Part shown: in pieces, positions 53,501 through 62,369 of the stretch
Position numbering within the stretch: the first letter of the stretch is position 1
Layout: every line of letters starts with the position of its first letter
Assembly: GCF_008711325.1 (NCBI RefSeq)
Contig: NZ_VXDB01000004.1
Coordinates: forward strand, 124,001-188,000
Length of the DNA stretch: 64,000 nucleotides
From: Roseibium sediminis
GTDB lineage: Bacteria; Pseudomonadota; Alphaproteobacteria; Rhizobiales; Stappiaceae
Direction: 5' to 3'
Position numbers and translations under genes: made by a program
Notes under the pieces: generated by a model
What the model was told of the DNA's origin: nothing
Database searches by the model: none
Seen by the model: the letters and a program-made list of their open reading frames with translations, nothing else

Positions 53501-55993
53501 TCAGGCTCGCTCGACCTTGCAGGCGCACTTCTTGAAGTCCGTCTCCTTGGAAAGCGGGCAGGTGGCATCAAGGGTCAGCTTGTTGATGAGCTGGCCTTCA
53601 TCGAACCACGGCACGAACACGAGGCCGCGCGGCGGCTTGTTGCGTCCGCGGGTTTCCACACGGCTCAGCATTTCCCCGCGACGAGTGGAGATGAGGATCT
53701 CCTGTCCACGGCGAACACCGCGATCTCGTGCGTCGTCCGGGTGCATGAACACCATGGCGGAGGGAACAGCTCGGTGAAGTTCGGGAACCCGACGGGTCAT
53801 GGAACCCGAATGCCAATGCTCCAGCACGCGGCCCGTGCAGAGCCACAGATCAAACTCGGCATCCGGAACCTCCGGAGCGTGTTCGAACGGAGCAAAGATG
53901 ATGTTCGCCCGGCCATCCGGCTTGCCGTAGAACTCCACGCCCTTGCCTTCGCCGACATAAGGGTCATAGCCCTCGCGGAAACGGTACAGCGTTTCCTTTC
54001 CGTCTACGACCGGCCAGCGAAGCCCGCGTGCTTTGTGGTAGGTTTCGAACGGTGCCAGATCGTGCGCTTTCCCACGCCCGAAGTCTGCATATTCCTCGAA
54101 AAGGCCCTTTTGAATGTAGAAGCCGAAGTGTTTGGCTTCATCGTTGTTAAAGCCTTCAGCTGTTTCCGTCAGCGGATATTTGTTGACCTTGCCGTTTTCG
54201 AACAGAACCTCGTAGACCGTCTTTCCTGCAAACTCCGGTTTTGCGGCAATAAGCTCTGCGCCCCAAGCTTCCTCAACGGTGAAGCGCTTGGAGAATTCCA
54301 TCAGCTGCCAAAGGTCGGACTTTGCCTCGCCCGGAGCATCCACCTGCTGACGCCAGAACTGGGTGCGGCGTTCCGCATTGCCATAGGCGCCTTCCTTTTC
54401 AACCCACATCGCTGTCGGCAGGATCAGGTCCGCAGCCATCGCAGTCACGGTCGGATAGGGATCGGAAACGGTGATGAAGTTTTCCGGGTTGCGGTAACCG
54501 GGAAAGCCTTCCTCGTTCATGTTCGGGGCGGCCTGCATGTTGTTGTTGCACATCACCCAATAAGCGTTCAGTTCGCCATCCTTGAGTTTTCTGTGCTGCA
54601 GGACCGCATGGTAACCCGGTTTCGGCGGAATGGTGCCTGCCGGGATGTTCCATGCCTTTTCACAGATCTCGCGGTGTTTGTCGCTGGTAACCACCATGTC
54701 CGCCGGCAGGCGATGGGCAAAGGTACCGACTTCGCGAGCCGTTCCACAGGCTGAGGGCTGACCTGTCAGGGAGAAGGGTGAGTTGCCCGGTTCCGAGATC
54801 TTACCGGTCAGAAGGTGGACGTTGTACATCAGGCCGTTCACCCAGGAGCCGCGGGTGTGCTGGTTGAAGCCCATGGTCCACAGCGACATGACCTTGCGGT
54901 TCGGGTCGGCGTACTGGCGGGCAAGGCGTTCCAGTTGCTCTGCCGGAACACCGGAGATTTCCGAAGCCTTTTCAACGGTGTACTCGGCAACGGATGCCGC
55001 ATACTCGTCGAACGTCATGTCGGACATCTTGCCGGAGTTCGGGTTGGCCGCCGCTTCCTGAAGCGGATGGTTGTCGCGCAGCCCATAACCGATATCGGTG
55101 TCAGCGCGCTTGAAGTTGACATGAGCGTTGACGAAGTCCCAGTTCACCGCGTCGTTCTGGATGATGTAGTTGGCGATGTAGTTGAGGATCGCCAGATCGC
55201 TCTGGGGTGTGAAGACCATGCCGTTGTCGGCCAGTTCAAAGGACCGGTGCTCGTAGGTCGACAGAACGTGGACTTCGCAGCCTTCCTTGGTCAGCCGGGT
55301 ATCGGTCAGGCGGGACCACAGGATCGGGTGCATTTCCGCCATGTTCGAGCCCCACAGAACGAACGTGTCGGCATGCTCGAAGTCGTCATAGCAGCCCATC
55401 GGCTCATCAATGCCGAAGGCGCGCATGAAACCAACCACGGCAGACGCCATGCAGTGACGTGCGTTCGGATCAATGTTGTTGGAGCGCAGGCCTGCCTTCA
55501 TGAACTTGGCGGCTGCATAGCCTTCCCAGACGGTCCACTGGCCGGAGCCGAACATGCCAACGGAAGTCGGGCCCTTCTTGGCGAGCGCTTCTTTCCATTT
55601 CTCGGCCATTATGTCGAAGGCTTCGTCCCAGCTCACAGGCTCGAAATCGCCATTCTTGTCGTAGACGCCATTGGTCTTGCGCAAGAGCGGCGTTGTCAGG
55701 CGGTCCTTGCCGTACATGATCTTGGACAGGAAATAGCCCTTGATGCAGTTCAGCCCCCGGTTCACCGGAGCATCGGGATCACCTTGTGTGGCGACGACCC
55801 GGCCATTTTTCGTGCCGACAAGCACGGAGCACCCGGTGCCGCAGAAGCGACACGGGGCCTTGTCCCAACGGATGTCGGATGTTTGTGCTTGCGCCATTAC
55901 CGGCGCGGTTTTCAGCGTGAGGCCAGCAGCTGCCGCTGTGGTCGTGGCCGCAGTGGCCTTTAGAAAGGAGCGGCGGGATTCCGAGATGGTCAT
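53501..55993 (-). CDS. napA: Periplasmic nitrate reductase catalytic subunit NapA
   Basis: This 830-residue molybdoenzyme reduces nitrate to nitrite in the periplasm. It has a Tat signal ([13 protein letters not shown]), a [4Fe-4S] site at Cys48, 51, 55 and 83 (CRFCGTGCS and LNCIKG), and the molybdenum-ligating Cys181 in [12 protein letters not shown]. Bis-MGD binding blocks include [15 protein letters not shown] and [20 protein letters not shown] near the C-terminus. The length matches the family (about 830). It starts one base after the napD stop. NapD is the chaperone for its Tat signal, and the adjacent moeA serves its cofactor. Confidence 0.97.
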   Translation of the reverse strand: MTISESRRSFLKATAATTTAAAAGLTLKTAPVMAQAQTSDIRWDKAPCRFCGTGCSVLVGTKNGRVVATQGDPDAPVNRGLNCIKGYFLSKIMYGKDRLTTPLLRKTNGVYDKNGDFEPVSWDEAFDIMAEKWKEALAKKGPTSVGMFGSGQWTVWEGYAAAKFMKAGLRSNNIDPNARHCMASAVVGFMRAFGIDEPMGCYDDFEHADTFVLWGSNMAEMHPILWSRLTDTRLTKEGCEVHVLSTYEHRSFELADNGMVFTPQSDLAILNYIANYIIQNDAVNWDFVNAHVNFKRADTDIGYGLRDNHPLQEAAANPNSGKMSDMTFDEYAASVAEYTVEKASEISGVPAEQLERLARQYADPNRKVMSLWTMGFNQHTRGSWVNGLMYNVHLLTGKISEPGNSPFSLTGQPSACGTAREVGTFAHRLPADMVVTSDKHREICEKAWNIPAGTIPPKPGYHAVLQHRKLKDGELNAYWVMCNNNMQAAPNMNEEGFPGYRNPENFITVSDPYPTVTAMAADLILPTAMWVEKEGAYGNAERRTQFWRQQVDAPGEAKSDLWQLMEFSKRFTVEEAWGAELIAAKPEFAGKTVYEVLFENGKVNKYPLTETAEGFNNDEAKHFGFYIQKGLFEEYADFGRGKAHDLAPFETYHKARGLRWPVVDGKETLYRFREGYDPYVGEGKGVEFYGKPDGRANIIFAPFEHAPEVPDAEFDLWLCTGRVLEHWHSGSMTRRVPELHRAVPSAMVFMHPDDARDRGVRRGQEILISTRRGEMLSRVETRGRNKPPRGLVFVPWFDEGQLINKLTLDATCPLSKETDFKKCACKVERA

Positions 55994-55994
55994 G

Positions 55995-56270
55995 TCAGGC
56001 CTCCGACATTATGGGAGTTGCGCAATCAACCGGCTGCGACAGGTCTTCGAAGTGGTGATAGGTGAGGGTGACCGAAATCACACCGGGGATCTGGTGGATG
56101 GCCATAATCAGCTCTGATGCGAGGGAAGTATCCGTATCCTCGACGACGACGACAAACCGTCCGTCTTCGCCATCTGCGTGAATTTCGGCTCCGCCCAGCG
56201 CCTCAATGGCATGCCGGACCGTGCTCGCCGTCTCCGCAGAGGCGTGCACGAGGCAACCGCAGATATTCAT
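55995..56270 (-). CDS. napD: NapA signal-peptide chaperone NapD
   Basis: This 91-residue cytoplasmic protein binds the NapA Tat signal so that export waits until cofactor loading is complete. It has a ferredoxin-like alpha/beta fold with [20 protein letters not shown] (residues 2-21) and the edge strand [13 protein letters not shown] (about 65-77), both typical. The start overlaps the napF stop by 4 bases, and the napA ATG follows its stop by one base, so napF, napD and napA translation is coupled. A perfect FNR-type box lies about 90 bases upstream, within napF. Confidence 0.94.
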   Translation of the reverse strand: MNICGCLVHASAETASTVRHAIEALGGAEIHADGEDGRFVVVVEDTDTSLASELIMAIHQIPGVISVTLTYHHFEDLSQPVDCATPIMSEA

Positions 56271-56779
56271 GTTGTATCTCCCTCAGACGGCGGTCTTCTT
56301 CTGGTGAATCGGATAGCCGACGCCGGGCAGGACTGTGCGCATGCGCCGCACCCTATACATTGATCTAAATCAAAAATCGGCATCGATTTACCGTGCGGCA
56401 AAACCTGAAACCGGATGGCTCTTGCATCGCAGGTATCTTCACAGCTGCGGCACATGACGCTGTTGAGAGACAGGCAAGTGTTAGAAATTTCAGCTTTCCA
56501 GTCCCAGTCTGCAACGTTGTCTGCGACAAGAGCTGCCGTTGGACAGGCGCGCGCGCAGTCGCCGCAGAAGGTGCATTCTCCTTTGGAGAAGTCGATCGTC
56601 GGGCGGTTATCTGGCCCACGGACGATGATGCCTTCAGGGCACGCGTCCACGCAGGCTGCGCAGCCATCGCAAAGGCGCGCAAAGTCCTGCGATGCACCGG
56701 GTGGGCGCATTACCTCGTGGTCGGTTTCCTGAAATCTGCCTCTCAGGAAATTTCTTCGGCTGGGAGCAGAAAGCGGCAT
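56267..56779 (-). CDS. napF: Ferredoxin-type accessory protein NapF
   Basis: This 170-residue cytoplasmic protein starts at ATG 56779 (MPLSAPSRRNFLRGRF). It has four Cys clusters: CDGCAACVDACP, CTFCGDCARACP, a CRSCEDTCD site, and CIGCGACAQSCP near the C-terminus. NapF is thought to help assemble or reactivate the NapA iron-sulfur centre. It is the first gene of napFDAGHBC, as no napE was found. A 31-codon open extension upstream is not conserved-looking. A TTA leucine codon in the 3' part creates a perfect FNR-like palindrome (56360-56373). Confidence 0.92.
   Translation of the reverse strand: MPLSAPSRRNFLRGRFQETDHEVMRPPGASQDFARLCDGCAACVDACPEGIIVRGPDNRPTIDFSKGECTFCGDCARACPTAALVADNVADWDWKAEISNTCLSLNSVMCRSCEDTCDARAIRFQVLPHGKSMPIFDLDQCIGCGACAQSCPASAIRFTRRRPPSEGDTT
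56360..56373. promoter_or_regulatory. Perfect FNR/DNR-type box inside napF
   Basis: TTGAT-CTAA-ATCAA at 56360-56373 matches the FNR-family consensus TTGAT-N4-ATCAA at all ten defined bases. It lies in the coding sequence of napF, centred about 97 bases before the napD start. It could form an internal promoter for napDAGHBC, or be coincidental. Confidence 0.45.
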
Positions 56780-56898
56780 TGCGCTATCCTCTCGTCTGGC
56801 TACCTGAACAAGGGGGATCTTGAAATCGTTCCCGCATGGCAGGTCCGGCAAGTCCCTTGTTCCTGCGCGCAACCTAGTTTTCGAGGAGATTTCTTTCC

Positions 56899-56912
56899 TT
56901 GCGTTAGATCAA
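56899..56912 (-). promoter_or_regulatory. FNR/NnrR-type box of the nap promoter
   Basis: On the minus strand this reads TTGAT-CTAA-CGCAA, matching the FNR-family consensus at 8 of 10 bases and the relaxed TTG-N8-CAA form fully. A TAGGTT hexamer at 56876-56871 would be a -10 box if the site is centred at -41.5, putting the transcript start near 56864, about 85 bases before napF. Confidence 0.55.
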
Positions 56913-56986
56913 TGAAATCACCCTATTGCGTCTATTGTGGAAATAGCCTGCCTGACACAAGCAATCACCGGTGCTATGCCTGTCAC

Positions 56987-57868
56987 ATGAAGATACGCAA
57001 TCTCGACACCTTCTATTGGGTCGCCAGCCTAGGCAGTTTTCGCTCTGCCGCGCAGAAGCTGAACCTGACCCAGCCGGCCATAACCGCACGCATTCAGGTG
57101 CTGGAACAGGACTTGGGTACGGAAGTGTTCGTACGAGATACCCGCAGTGCGGAGCTGACACCGGCAGGGAAGCGTTTGCTGCCTTATGCCGAGCGTTTGA
57201 TGGAGCTGGACTACGCGGTTATCAACGCCTTCTCCGACAGCGCTACCGTCGAGCAGACAGTTCGTTTGGGCGCATCGGAGTCGATCGTCAGCAGCTGGTT
57301 GCCCGACTTTCTGACCGAATATTCCAGAACGAGACCGAAGCTGAATTTTGACCTGACCGTTGACGCAAGCAATCACTTGCGCAATGCGCTGGTATCTCGG
57401 GAAATCGACCTGGCCTTTCTCATGGGCCCGATTGCCGAGGCCAGCATCAAGAACCTTGATCTGTGTGAGTATGAGATGGTGCTGGCCGCTGCGCCCGAAC
57501 TGGCCGCCCAACGGGAGTTCTGGAGCGTGGAAGAAATCGCCCGCCAGACGGTGGTCACCTTTTCGGCTAGTTCCAGACCCCACCGACAACTGCGCGAGCT
57601 GCTGACGCAACACACACTGGGGCAGGTGAATATCACCGGATCGGCCTCTTTGGGGGCTATCGTTCGTCTGGGGCGTGCAGGCTACGGCATATGCGCTCTG
57701 CCGCGATCCATCATCCACTCGGAGTTGGAAGAGGGCAGCCTTGTGTTGCTCAATTCCAACCTGAAGGTTGCCCCAATCGCGTTCACGGCGAGTTATGTTT
57801 CCGGGGCTGCAAACGGCGCGCTTGTTGAGGAAATTGCCAGCGCTGTTCTGCGGTATCTCGGAAAGTAA
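56987..57868 (+). CDS. LysR-family regulator of the DUF1445/TRAP operon
   Basis: This 293-residue regulator starts at ATG 56987 (MKIRNLDTFYWVAS), the canonical LTTR start; a longer open frame upstream runs antisense through napF and is not used. It has the helix-turn-helix FRSAAQKLNLTQPAITARIQ (residues 18-37) and a C-terminal effector domain with SASSRPHRQLRELL. It is divergent from napF and 88 bases upstream of the DUF1445 gene on the same strand, so the TRAP operon is the likely target. A T-N11-A type palindrome (57883-57907) lies in that gap. No link to nitrate is evident in the protein. Confidence 0.9.
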   Translation: MKIRNLDTFYWVASLGSFRSAAQKLNLTQPAITARIQVLEQDLGTEVFVRDTRSAELTPAGKRLLPYAERLMELDYAVINAFSDSATVEQTVRLGASESIVSSWLPDFLTEYSRTRPKLNFDLTVDASNHLRNALVSREIDLAFLMGPIAEASIKNLDLCEYEMVLAAAPELAAQREFWSVEEIARQTVVTFSASSRPHRQLRELLTQHTLGQVNITGSASLGAIVRLGRAGYGICALPRSIIHSELEEGSLVLLNSNLKVAPIAFTASYVSGAANGALVEEIASAVLRYLGK

Positions 57869-57882
57869 GATAAAAAATTTCT

Positions 57883-57907
57883 ATCGGATATGAAAAAATA
57901 ATTCGAT
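57883..57907. promoter_or_regulatory. Candidate LysR operator for the DUF1445/TRAP operon
   Basis: ATCGGAT (57883-57889) and ATTCGAT (57901-57907) form a 7-base inverted repeat with one mismatch and exactly 11 bases between, giving the LTTR T-N11-A motif. The gap is very AT-rich and precedes the first gene of the operon by 49 bases. Confidence 0.5.
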
Positions 57908-57956
57908 TTGATTTATATTGAGATTTCTACTTCCCTAGGTGTACTGGGAGGCAGAT

Positions 57957-58805
57957 GTGCTCAATAACAACAAGTTCAAGACTGGACAGGATCTGCGTGC
58001 GGAAGTACGCGCCGGTCGTTTCAGCGGCCAGACAGCCGGGCAGGCCCCGAATTTCCTGCAAGGCAATGTCGTCATTCTCCCTTTGAGATATGCGCAGGAC
58101 TTCATGCTCTATTGCGCAAACAATCCCAAGCCATGTCCCGTCATCGGCGTATCCGGGGTGGGGGACCCAACTCTTCCCGATCTTGGTAATATCGACATCC
58201 GCACCGACATTCCGAGATATCGGTTGTTCCGGGAAGGGCATCTGGAAGGCGAGACCACCGATATCCGTGAGTTCTGGCGCGATGATCTGGTTGCCTTTGT
58301 CCTTGGCTGTTCCTTCACCTTCGAGGAAGCCCTGATCCAGAACGGCTATGCTGTCCGCCATATCGAGGCAGGACAGAATGTGCCGATGTTCCGCACCAAT
58401 ATCGAGACCATGCCAGGCGGTATCTTCAGCGGCCCGCTGGTGGTTACCATGCGTTCCTATCCGGAAAGCCAGATCCCCGACATCTATGAGCTATCCGCGC
58501 AGTATCCACACGCGCATGGCACGCCGATCTATTGGGGAGACCCGGAGGTCATCGGGATCAGCGATCTGATGAAGCCGGACTATGGCGATCCGATGGGCGT
58601 TCCGGAGGGCGAGGTGCCCGTATTCTGGGCCTGCGGAGTGACCCCACAGGCGGCGATTGACAGCGCCAAACCCGATTTTTGCATGACCCACGCCCCGGGC
58701 TGCATGCTGGTGACAGATGTGCCGTCCATGCAGGCCCCGAAGGTGAACCTTTCCATTTCGCAATTTTGGCAAACAGATCAACAAATGCATCAACTGGGAG
58801 AATGA
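57957..58805 (+). CDS. DUF1445 putative hydro-lyase (YcsI/UPF0317 family)
   Basis: This 282-residue soluble protein starts at GTG 57957 behind GGGAGG; an upstream in-frame GTG (57939) lacks a ribosome site. Family blocks are RAEVRAGRFSGQTAGQAPNF (about residues 14-33), AFVLGCSFTFEEAL (about 107-120), and THAPGCMLVTDV at the C-terminus. DUF1445 members are annotated as hydro-lyases and are related to one domain of the eukaryotic D-glutamate cyclase protein, but the reaction for this member is unknown. It is the first gene of an operon with a TRAP importer (stop overlaps the next frame) and a DUF2848 protein. Confidence 0.88.
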   Translation: MLNNNKFKTGQDLRAEVRAGRFSGQTAGQAPNFLQGNVVILPLRYAQDFMLYCANNPKPCPVIGVSGVGDPTLPDLGNIDIRTDIPRYRLFREGHLEGETTDIREFWRDDLVAFVLGCSFTFEEALIQNGYAVRHIEAGQNVPMFRTNIETMPGGIFSGPLVVTMRSYPESQIPDIYELSAQYPHAHGTPIYWGDPEVIGISDLMKPDYGDPMGVPEGEVPVFWACGVTPQAAIDSAKPDFCMTHAPGCMLVTDVPSMQAPKVNLSISQFWQTDQQMHQLGE

Positions 58806-58807
58806 AC

Positions 58808-59845
58808 ATGAAAAGAACAGTATTGGCCCTCGCTGGTACGGCCCTGATGACCCTGCCGGTCGCCGCAGAAGACCTGTCGGTCGTCGGCAGCTGGTCCAGC
58901 CTGCCGCTGCACAAGCAGTTTGAAGCGCCGTTCTGGTCGGAAAAGCTGCCTGCGGCCTCCGGCGGCAGCATCAATGTGAACCTGACCACGCACAATCAAA
59001 TGAACCTCGGCATTGCCGACGTTTTCCGTCTTCTGGGGGATGGCGTCTATGACGTCGGCATGACTGTGGCCGACTATGCGGTAGCCGATGCACCGGAGCT
59101 GGAAGGTCTTGATGTTCCGCTTCTCGCCCTGACGGCCGACGATGCCCGCAAGATGGTCGATGCAGCCCGCCCGATGGTGGAGGACATCTTCAAGACGCGC
59201 TTCAACAGCCATGTTCTTGCCATCGCGCCATATCCGCCGCAGGTCGTGTTCTGCAACAAGGAAGTGACAAACCTTGATGGCCTGAAAGGCCTGAAGGTTC
59301 GCGCATCCGGCCGCATGACTGCAAAGTTCCTTGAAGCGCTGGGCGCAGAAGGCGTCAATGTCAGCTTCTCTGAAGTTCCAGGTGCTCTGCAGAAGGGGGT
59401 TGTCGATTGCGCTGTCACCGGTGCAGGTTCGGGCTACAGCGCCGGTTGGTGGGAAGTTTCCACGCATCTTCTGCCGATCCCGCTCGGCGGCTGGGACTCC
59501 GTTGTCACCGCGATCAACCTCGACAAGTGGAACGGTATGTCCGCAGACAGCCAGAAGCTTATTCAGGACTCCATCGCTGCCGACTTTGAAGATCCGGCAT
59601 GGAGCGTTGCTCAAGGGGCGCTTGCAAACGACATTTCCTGCCTCACTGGCAAAGGCGAATGCACTTCTGGTGAAAGCCGCTCCATGACGCTGGTCGAAGT
59701 TTCCGATGCCGACTTCCAGCACGCCCGGACCATTCTCGTCGAGCAGGTTCTTCCCGAGTGGGCAGAACGCGCAGGTGGCGACTGGGTCAAGCGCTGGAAT
59801 GAGTCCGTCGGTCAGGCCGTCGGCGTAACCATCGCTGCCAAGTAA
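58808..59845 (+). CDS. TRAP transporter substrate-binding protein (DctP family)
   Basis: This 345-residue periplasmic protein has a signal peptide (MKRTVLALAGTALMTLPVAA, cleaved before ED). It has the DctP fold with VSFSEVPGALQKGVVDCAVT (about residues 181-200; the segment before the ligand-binding region) and LKGLKVRASGRMTAKFLEAL (about 159-178), which includes the conserved Arg for carboxylate binding. GGGAG lies 7 bases before ATG 58808, so this start is preferred over ATG 58802, which overlaps the DUF1445 stop. The ligand is likely a carboxylic acid; its identity is unknown. A Cys pair (near residues 278 and 284) may form a disulfide. Confidence 0.93.
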   Translation: MKRTVLALAGTALMTLPVAAEDLSVVGSWSSLPLHKQFEAPFWSEKLPAASGGSINVNLTTHNQMNLGIADVFRLLGDGVYDVGMTVADYAVADAPELEGLDVPLLALTADDARKMVDAARPMVEDIFKTRFNSHVLAIAPYPPQVVFCNKEVTNLDGLKGLKVRASGRMTAKFLEALGAEGVNVSFSEVPGALQKGVVDCAVTGAGSGYSAGWWEVSTHLLPIPLGGWDSVVTAINLDKWNGMSADSQKLIQDSIAADFEDPAWSVAQGALANDISCLTGKGECTSGESRSMTLVEVSDADFQHARTILVEQVLPEWAERAGGDWVKRWNESVGQAVGVTIAAK

Positions 59846-59873
59846 GCGCAACAAGAATAGGGAGACGACCTCG

Positions 59874-60422
59874 ATGGCTCTGAAGGTCTTAGCCTTGATG
59901 AAACGGCTCAATCGCTTTGTGGCGATGCTGATAGGTATCGTGCTGCTGGCATGTGTTGTTTTCATTCTTGCAGAGATTGTCGTGCGCCAGTTGGGGTCGT
60001 CCCTCGGCGGTACGGATGAAATCAGCGGATATGTGATGGCTATCGTGACGTCCTGGGGCATGGGATTTGCCCTGCTGGAGCTGTCGCATGTTCGCATCGA
60101 CATCATTCGTGCCCAGGTCAACAAGGTCGGCAAGGCGATGTTCGACCTCTTGGCCATGAGCGTTCTGACAACCACGGTGACCGTTGTCGCCTTCAGGTGC
60201 TGGCCTGTGGTTGAGCGCTCGCTCATCAATGGATCGCGCGCAAACACGCCTCTGGAGACGCCCCTGGCGCTCGTCCAGATCCCGTGGTTCGCCGGTTGGC
60301 TCTGGTTCGCCATAGTGTCCATCGTCACGCTGCTTGCTGCCATTTACCTCGTGCTTCGCGGTGAGTTTGCTGAATCCGAAGCTGCCATCGGTGCCTTTGT
60401 TGAAGAGGGGAATGTGCAATGA
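59874..60422 (+). CDS. TRAP transporter small permease (DctQ family)
   Basis: This 182-residue membrane protein has four helices (about residues 13-40, 50-70, 88-108 and 130-155). TDEISGYVMAIVTSWGMGFA and the helix ending LLELSHVRIDIIRAQ are typical DctQ segments. It supports the large permease. It starts 28 bases after the binding-protein gene with a GGAGACG site, and its stop overlaps the DctM start by 4 bases (ATGA). Confidence 0.93.
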   Translation: MALKVLALMKRLNRFVAMLIGIVLLACVVFILAEIVVRQLGSSLGGTDEISGYVMAIVTSWGMGFALLELSHVRIDIIRAQVNKVGKAMFDLLAMSVLTTTVTVVAFRCWPVVERSLINGSRANTPLETPLALVQIPWFAGWLWFAIVSIVTLLAAIYLVLRGEFAESEAAIGAFVEEGNVQ

Positions 60423-61705
60423 TCGGCGCTATCTCCATCGGTCTGCTGGCATTGCTGACCCTTTCCATCCCCGTTGGCATTGTGCTCTTCCTTCTGGGTT
60501 TTGGAGTTGATGCCTTTTTCAGCCCGTTTCCGCTGACCAAGGGCCTCGGAAACCTTGTCTGGTCAACGTCCAACAATGCGACCCTGATCGCCATTCCGTT
60601 CTTCGTGTTGCTGGGGGAAATTCTGGTCCGCAGCGGCATTGCAACGCGGACATATGAGGCGCTGGATCGCTGGGTGTCGTGGATGCCGGGCGGGCTTGTG
60701 CATGCCAATGTGGCAACCTCCACCATGTTCTCGGCAATCTCGGGATCGTCCGTTGCAACGGCAGCGACGGTTGCGACCGTTGCCATGCCGCAGGCCGAAA
60801 GGCTGGGTTACGACCCGAAACTCTTTTCCGGCGCGATTGCCGCAGGCGGAACGCTTGGCATCATGATCCCGCCCTCGATCAACCTGATCGTCTATGGCTT
60901 TTTGACCCAGTCCTCGATCCCGCAGCTCTTTCTGGCGGGGCTCTTGCCGGGGCTGTTGCTTGCAGCCGGGTTCATGGCCGTCACTGCATTGATCTGTGTC
61001 GTCAGGCCGGATCTCGGGGGAACACGGCGGGTGTTCCCGATCGGTGAAATGCTTCGTGCCTTGATCCAGCTGGTGCCGATCATTCTTCTCTTCGGCGCAA
61101 TCATCGGCACGATCTACCGCGGATGGGCAACCCCAACCGAAGCGGCGGCCGTCGGGGTCGCAGGCGCCCTTGTCATTGCTGCCTATTTCGGCGGTGTTTC
61201 GATCAAGATGGTAAGCGAAAGCGTGGTTGGCACGATCAAGATCACGTCCATGATCATGTTGATCGTGATCGGCGCGTCGTTCCTGAATTTCACCCTCGCG
61301 TCAGCAGGCCTCGGTGCTGAACTCAAGAACATGTTGGACGGTCTCGGACTTTCCCCGCTGATGACCATTCTGGTGGTTGTCGTGATCTACATCGTGCTCG
61401 GCTTCTTCATCGAAACCCTGTCTTTGATGGTGGTGACGATCCCGATCATCGTGCCTCTGGTTCTGGCACAGGGCTATGACGTGATCTGGTTCGGGATCCT
61501 GATGATTGTCCTGATCGAAATGGCGTTGATTTCGCCCCCGGTAGGCCTCAATCTCTATGTGGTGCAGGGCGCGCGCAAGGGCGGAAAACTCAGCGAAGTC
61601 ATGCTTGGCGTCATTCCCTATGTCATTGCCATGTTGGTAATGGTCGCCGCATTGATCGCCTTTCCGCAGATCGCGTTGTTCCTGCCATCAGCGCTTGGCG
61701 GGTGA
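60419..61705 (+). CDS. TRAP transporter large permease (DctM family)
   Basis: This 428-residue permease drives sodium-coupled uptake of the ligand delivered by the DctP protein. It has about 11-12 helices. SAISGSSVATAATVATVAMPQ (about residues 103-123) contains the Ser/Gly-rich re-entrant hairpin, and PPSINLIVYGFLTQ and the second GFFIETLSLMVVTIPIIVPL element are family hallmarks. It overlaps dctQ by 4 bases. The downstream DUF2848 gene begins 6 bases after its stop, extending the operon. Confidence 0.95.
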   Translation: MIGAISIGLLALLTLSIPVGIVLFLLGFGVDAFFSPFPLTKGLGNLVWSTSNNATLIAIPFFVLLGEILVRSGIATRTYEALDRWVSWMPGGLVHANVATSTMFSAISGSSVATAATVATVAMPQAERLGYDPKLFSGAIAAGGTLGIMIPPSINLIVYGFLTQSSIPQLFLAGLLPGLLLAAGFMAVTALICVVRPDLGGTRRVFPIGEMLRALIQLVPIILLFGAIIGTIYRGWATPTEAAAVGVAGALVIAAYFGGVSIKMVSESVVGTIKITSMIMLIVIGASFLNFTLASAGLGAELKNMLDGLGLSPLMTILVVVVIYIVLGFFIETLSLMVVTIPIIVPLVLAQGYDVIWFGILMIVLIEMALISPPVGLNLYVVQGARKGGKLSEVMLGVIPYVIAMLVMVAALIAFPQIALFLPSALGG

Positions 61706-61711
61706 TCTATC

Positions 61712-62365
61712 ATGCGGTTTTCGACGGTCGGCGGACCAAAAGACATTGATATCGCGCAACTTGTCGTGGCCGGTTGGACCGGCCGCGATGTTTCAGCGGT
61801 TCAGCACCATATTGATGAATTGGCGGAAATCGGCGTAAAGCCACCTTCCAAGGTGCCGCTTTTCTACAAAACCTCAAGATCGCTGCTGACACGGGAAACC
61901 GAGATCGAGGTTGTGGGGTCGGCAACATCTGGAGAGGTCGAACCTCTCCTTCTTCGTGCAAATGGAGATCTCTGGCTCGGTCTTGCCTCTGATCATACGG
62001 ATCGGGAACTGGAGGCGTATTCTGTAGCCGCGTCCAAGCAGGCGTGTCCAAAACCGGTTGCCCGTGCGTTGTGGCAGTTTTCCGAGGTGGAAGGCCATCT
62101 TGACGAGTTGATCCTGCGCTGCTGTATCGAGGAAAACGGCAGGTGGGTGCTCTATCAGGAAGGGACGCTCGCCCGAATAAGGCCGCTGCCCGAGCTCCTG
62201 AAAAGCGCAGAACTCCAGGACGGTGGCGCCATGTTGTGCGGCACTCTTGGTGCCATTGGCGGAGTTAGGCCGGCGACCAGCTATCTCATGGAACTGGTTG
62301 ACGAAAAGCTGGGCCGCGCGCTTGAACTGTCCTACTCGGTGAAAACACTGCCGATTGTAGAGTAG
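61712..62365 (+). CDS. DUF2848 protein (fumarylacetoacetase-like fold)
   Basis: This 217-residue protein matches the DUF2848 family, which is related to fumarylacetoacetate hydrolases. Recognised blocks are IDELAEIGVKPPSKVPLFYK (about residues 31-50), GDLWLGLASDHTDRELEAYS (about 79-98) with DHTDR as a likely active-site loop, and GAMLCGTLGAIGGVRPATSY near the C-terminus. It probably hydrolyses or rearranges a carboxylate imported by the adjacent TRAP system, together with the DUF1445 protein. It converges on the toxin gene with only 4 bases between stops. Confidence 0.88.
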   Translation: MRFSTVGGPKDIDIAQLVVAGWTGRDVSAVQHHIDELAEIGVKPPSKVPLFYKTSRSLLTRETEIEVVGSATSGEVEPLLLRANGDLWLGLASDHTDRELEAYSVAASKQACPKPVARALWQFSEVEGHLDELILRCCIEENGRWVLYQEGTLARIRPLPELLKSAELQDGGAMLCGTLGAIGGVRPATSYLMELVDEKLGRALELSYSVKTLPIVE

Positions 62366-62369
62366 GTGA

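Noticed and set aside
54815-55963. Open frame of 382 codons on the plus strand opposite napA
   Set aside because: It is a shadow of the NapA coding sequence; the translation is repetitive Val/Gly/His-rich without family features.
56393-56986. N-terminal extension of the second LysR gene through the napF region
   Set aside because: The extension is antisense to the Cys-motif-bearing napF gene; the canonical LysR start is at 56987.
58790-60343. Open frame of 517 codons on the minus strand opposite the TRAP genes
   Set aside because: It spans two real plus-strand genes and their gap; the encoded sequence has no coherent domain.
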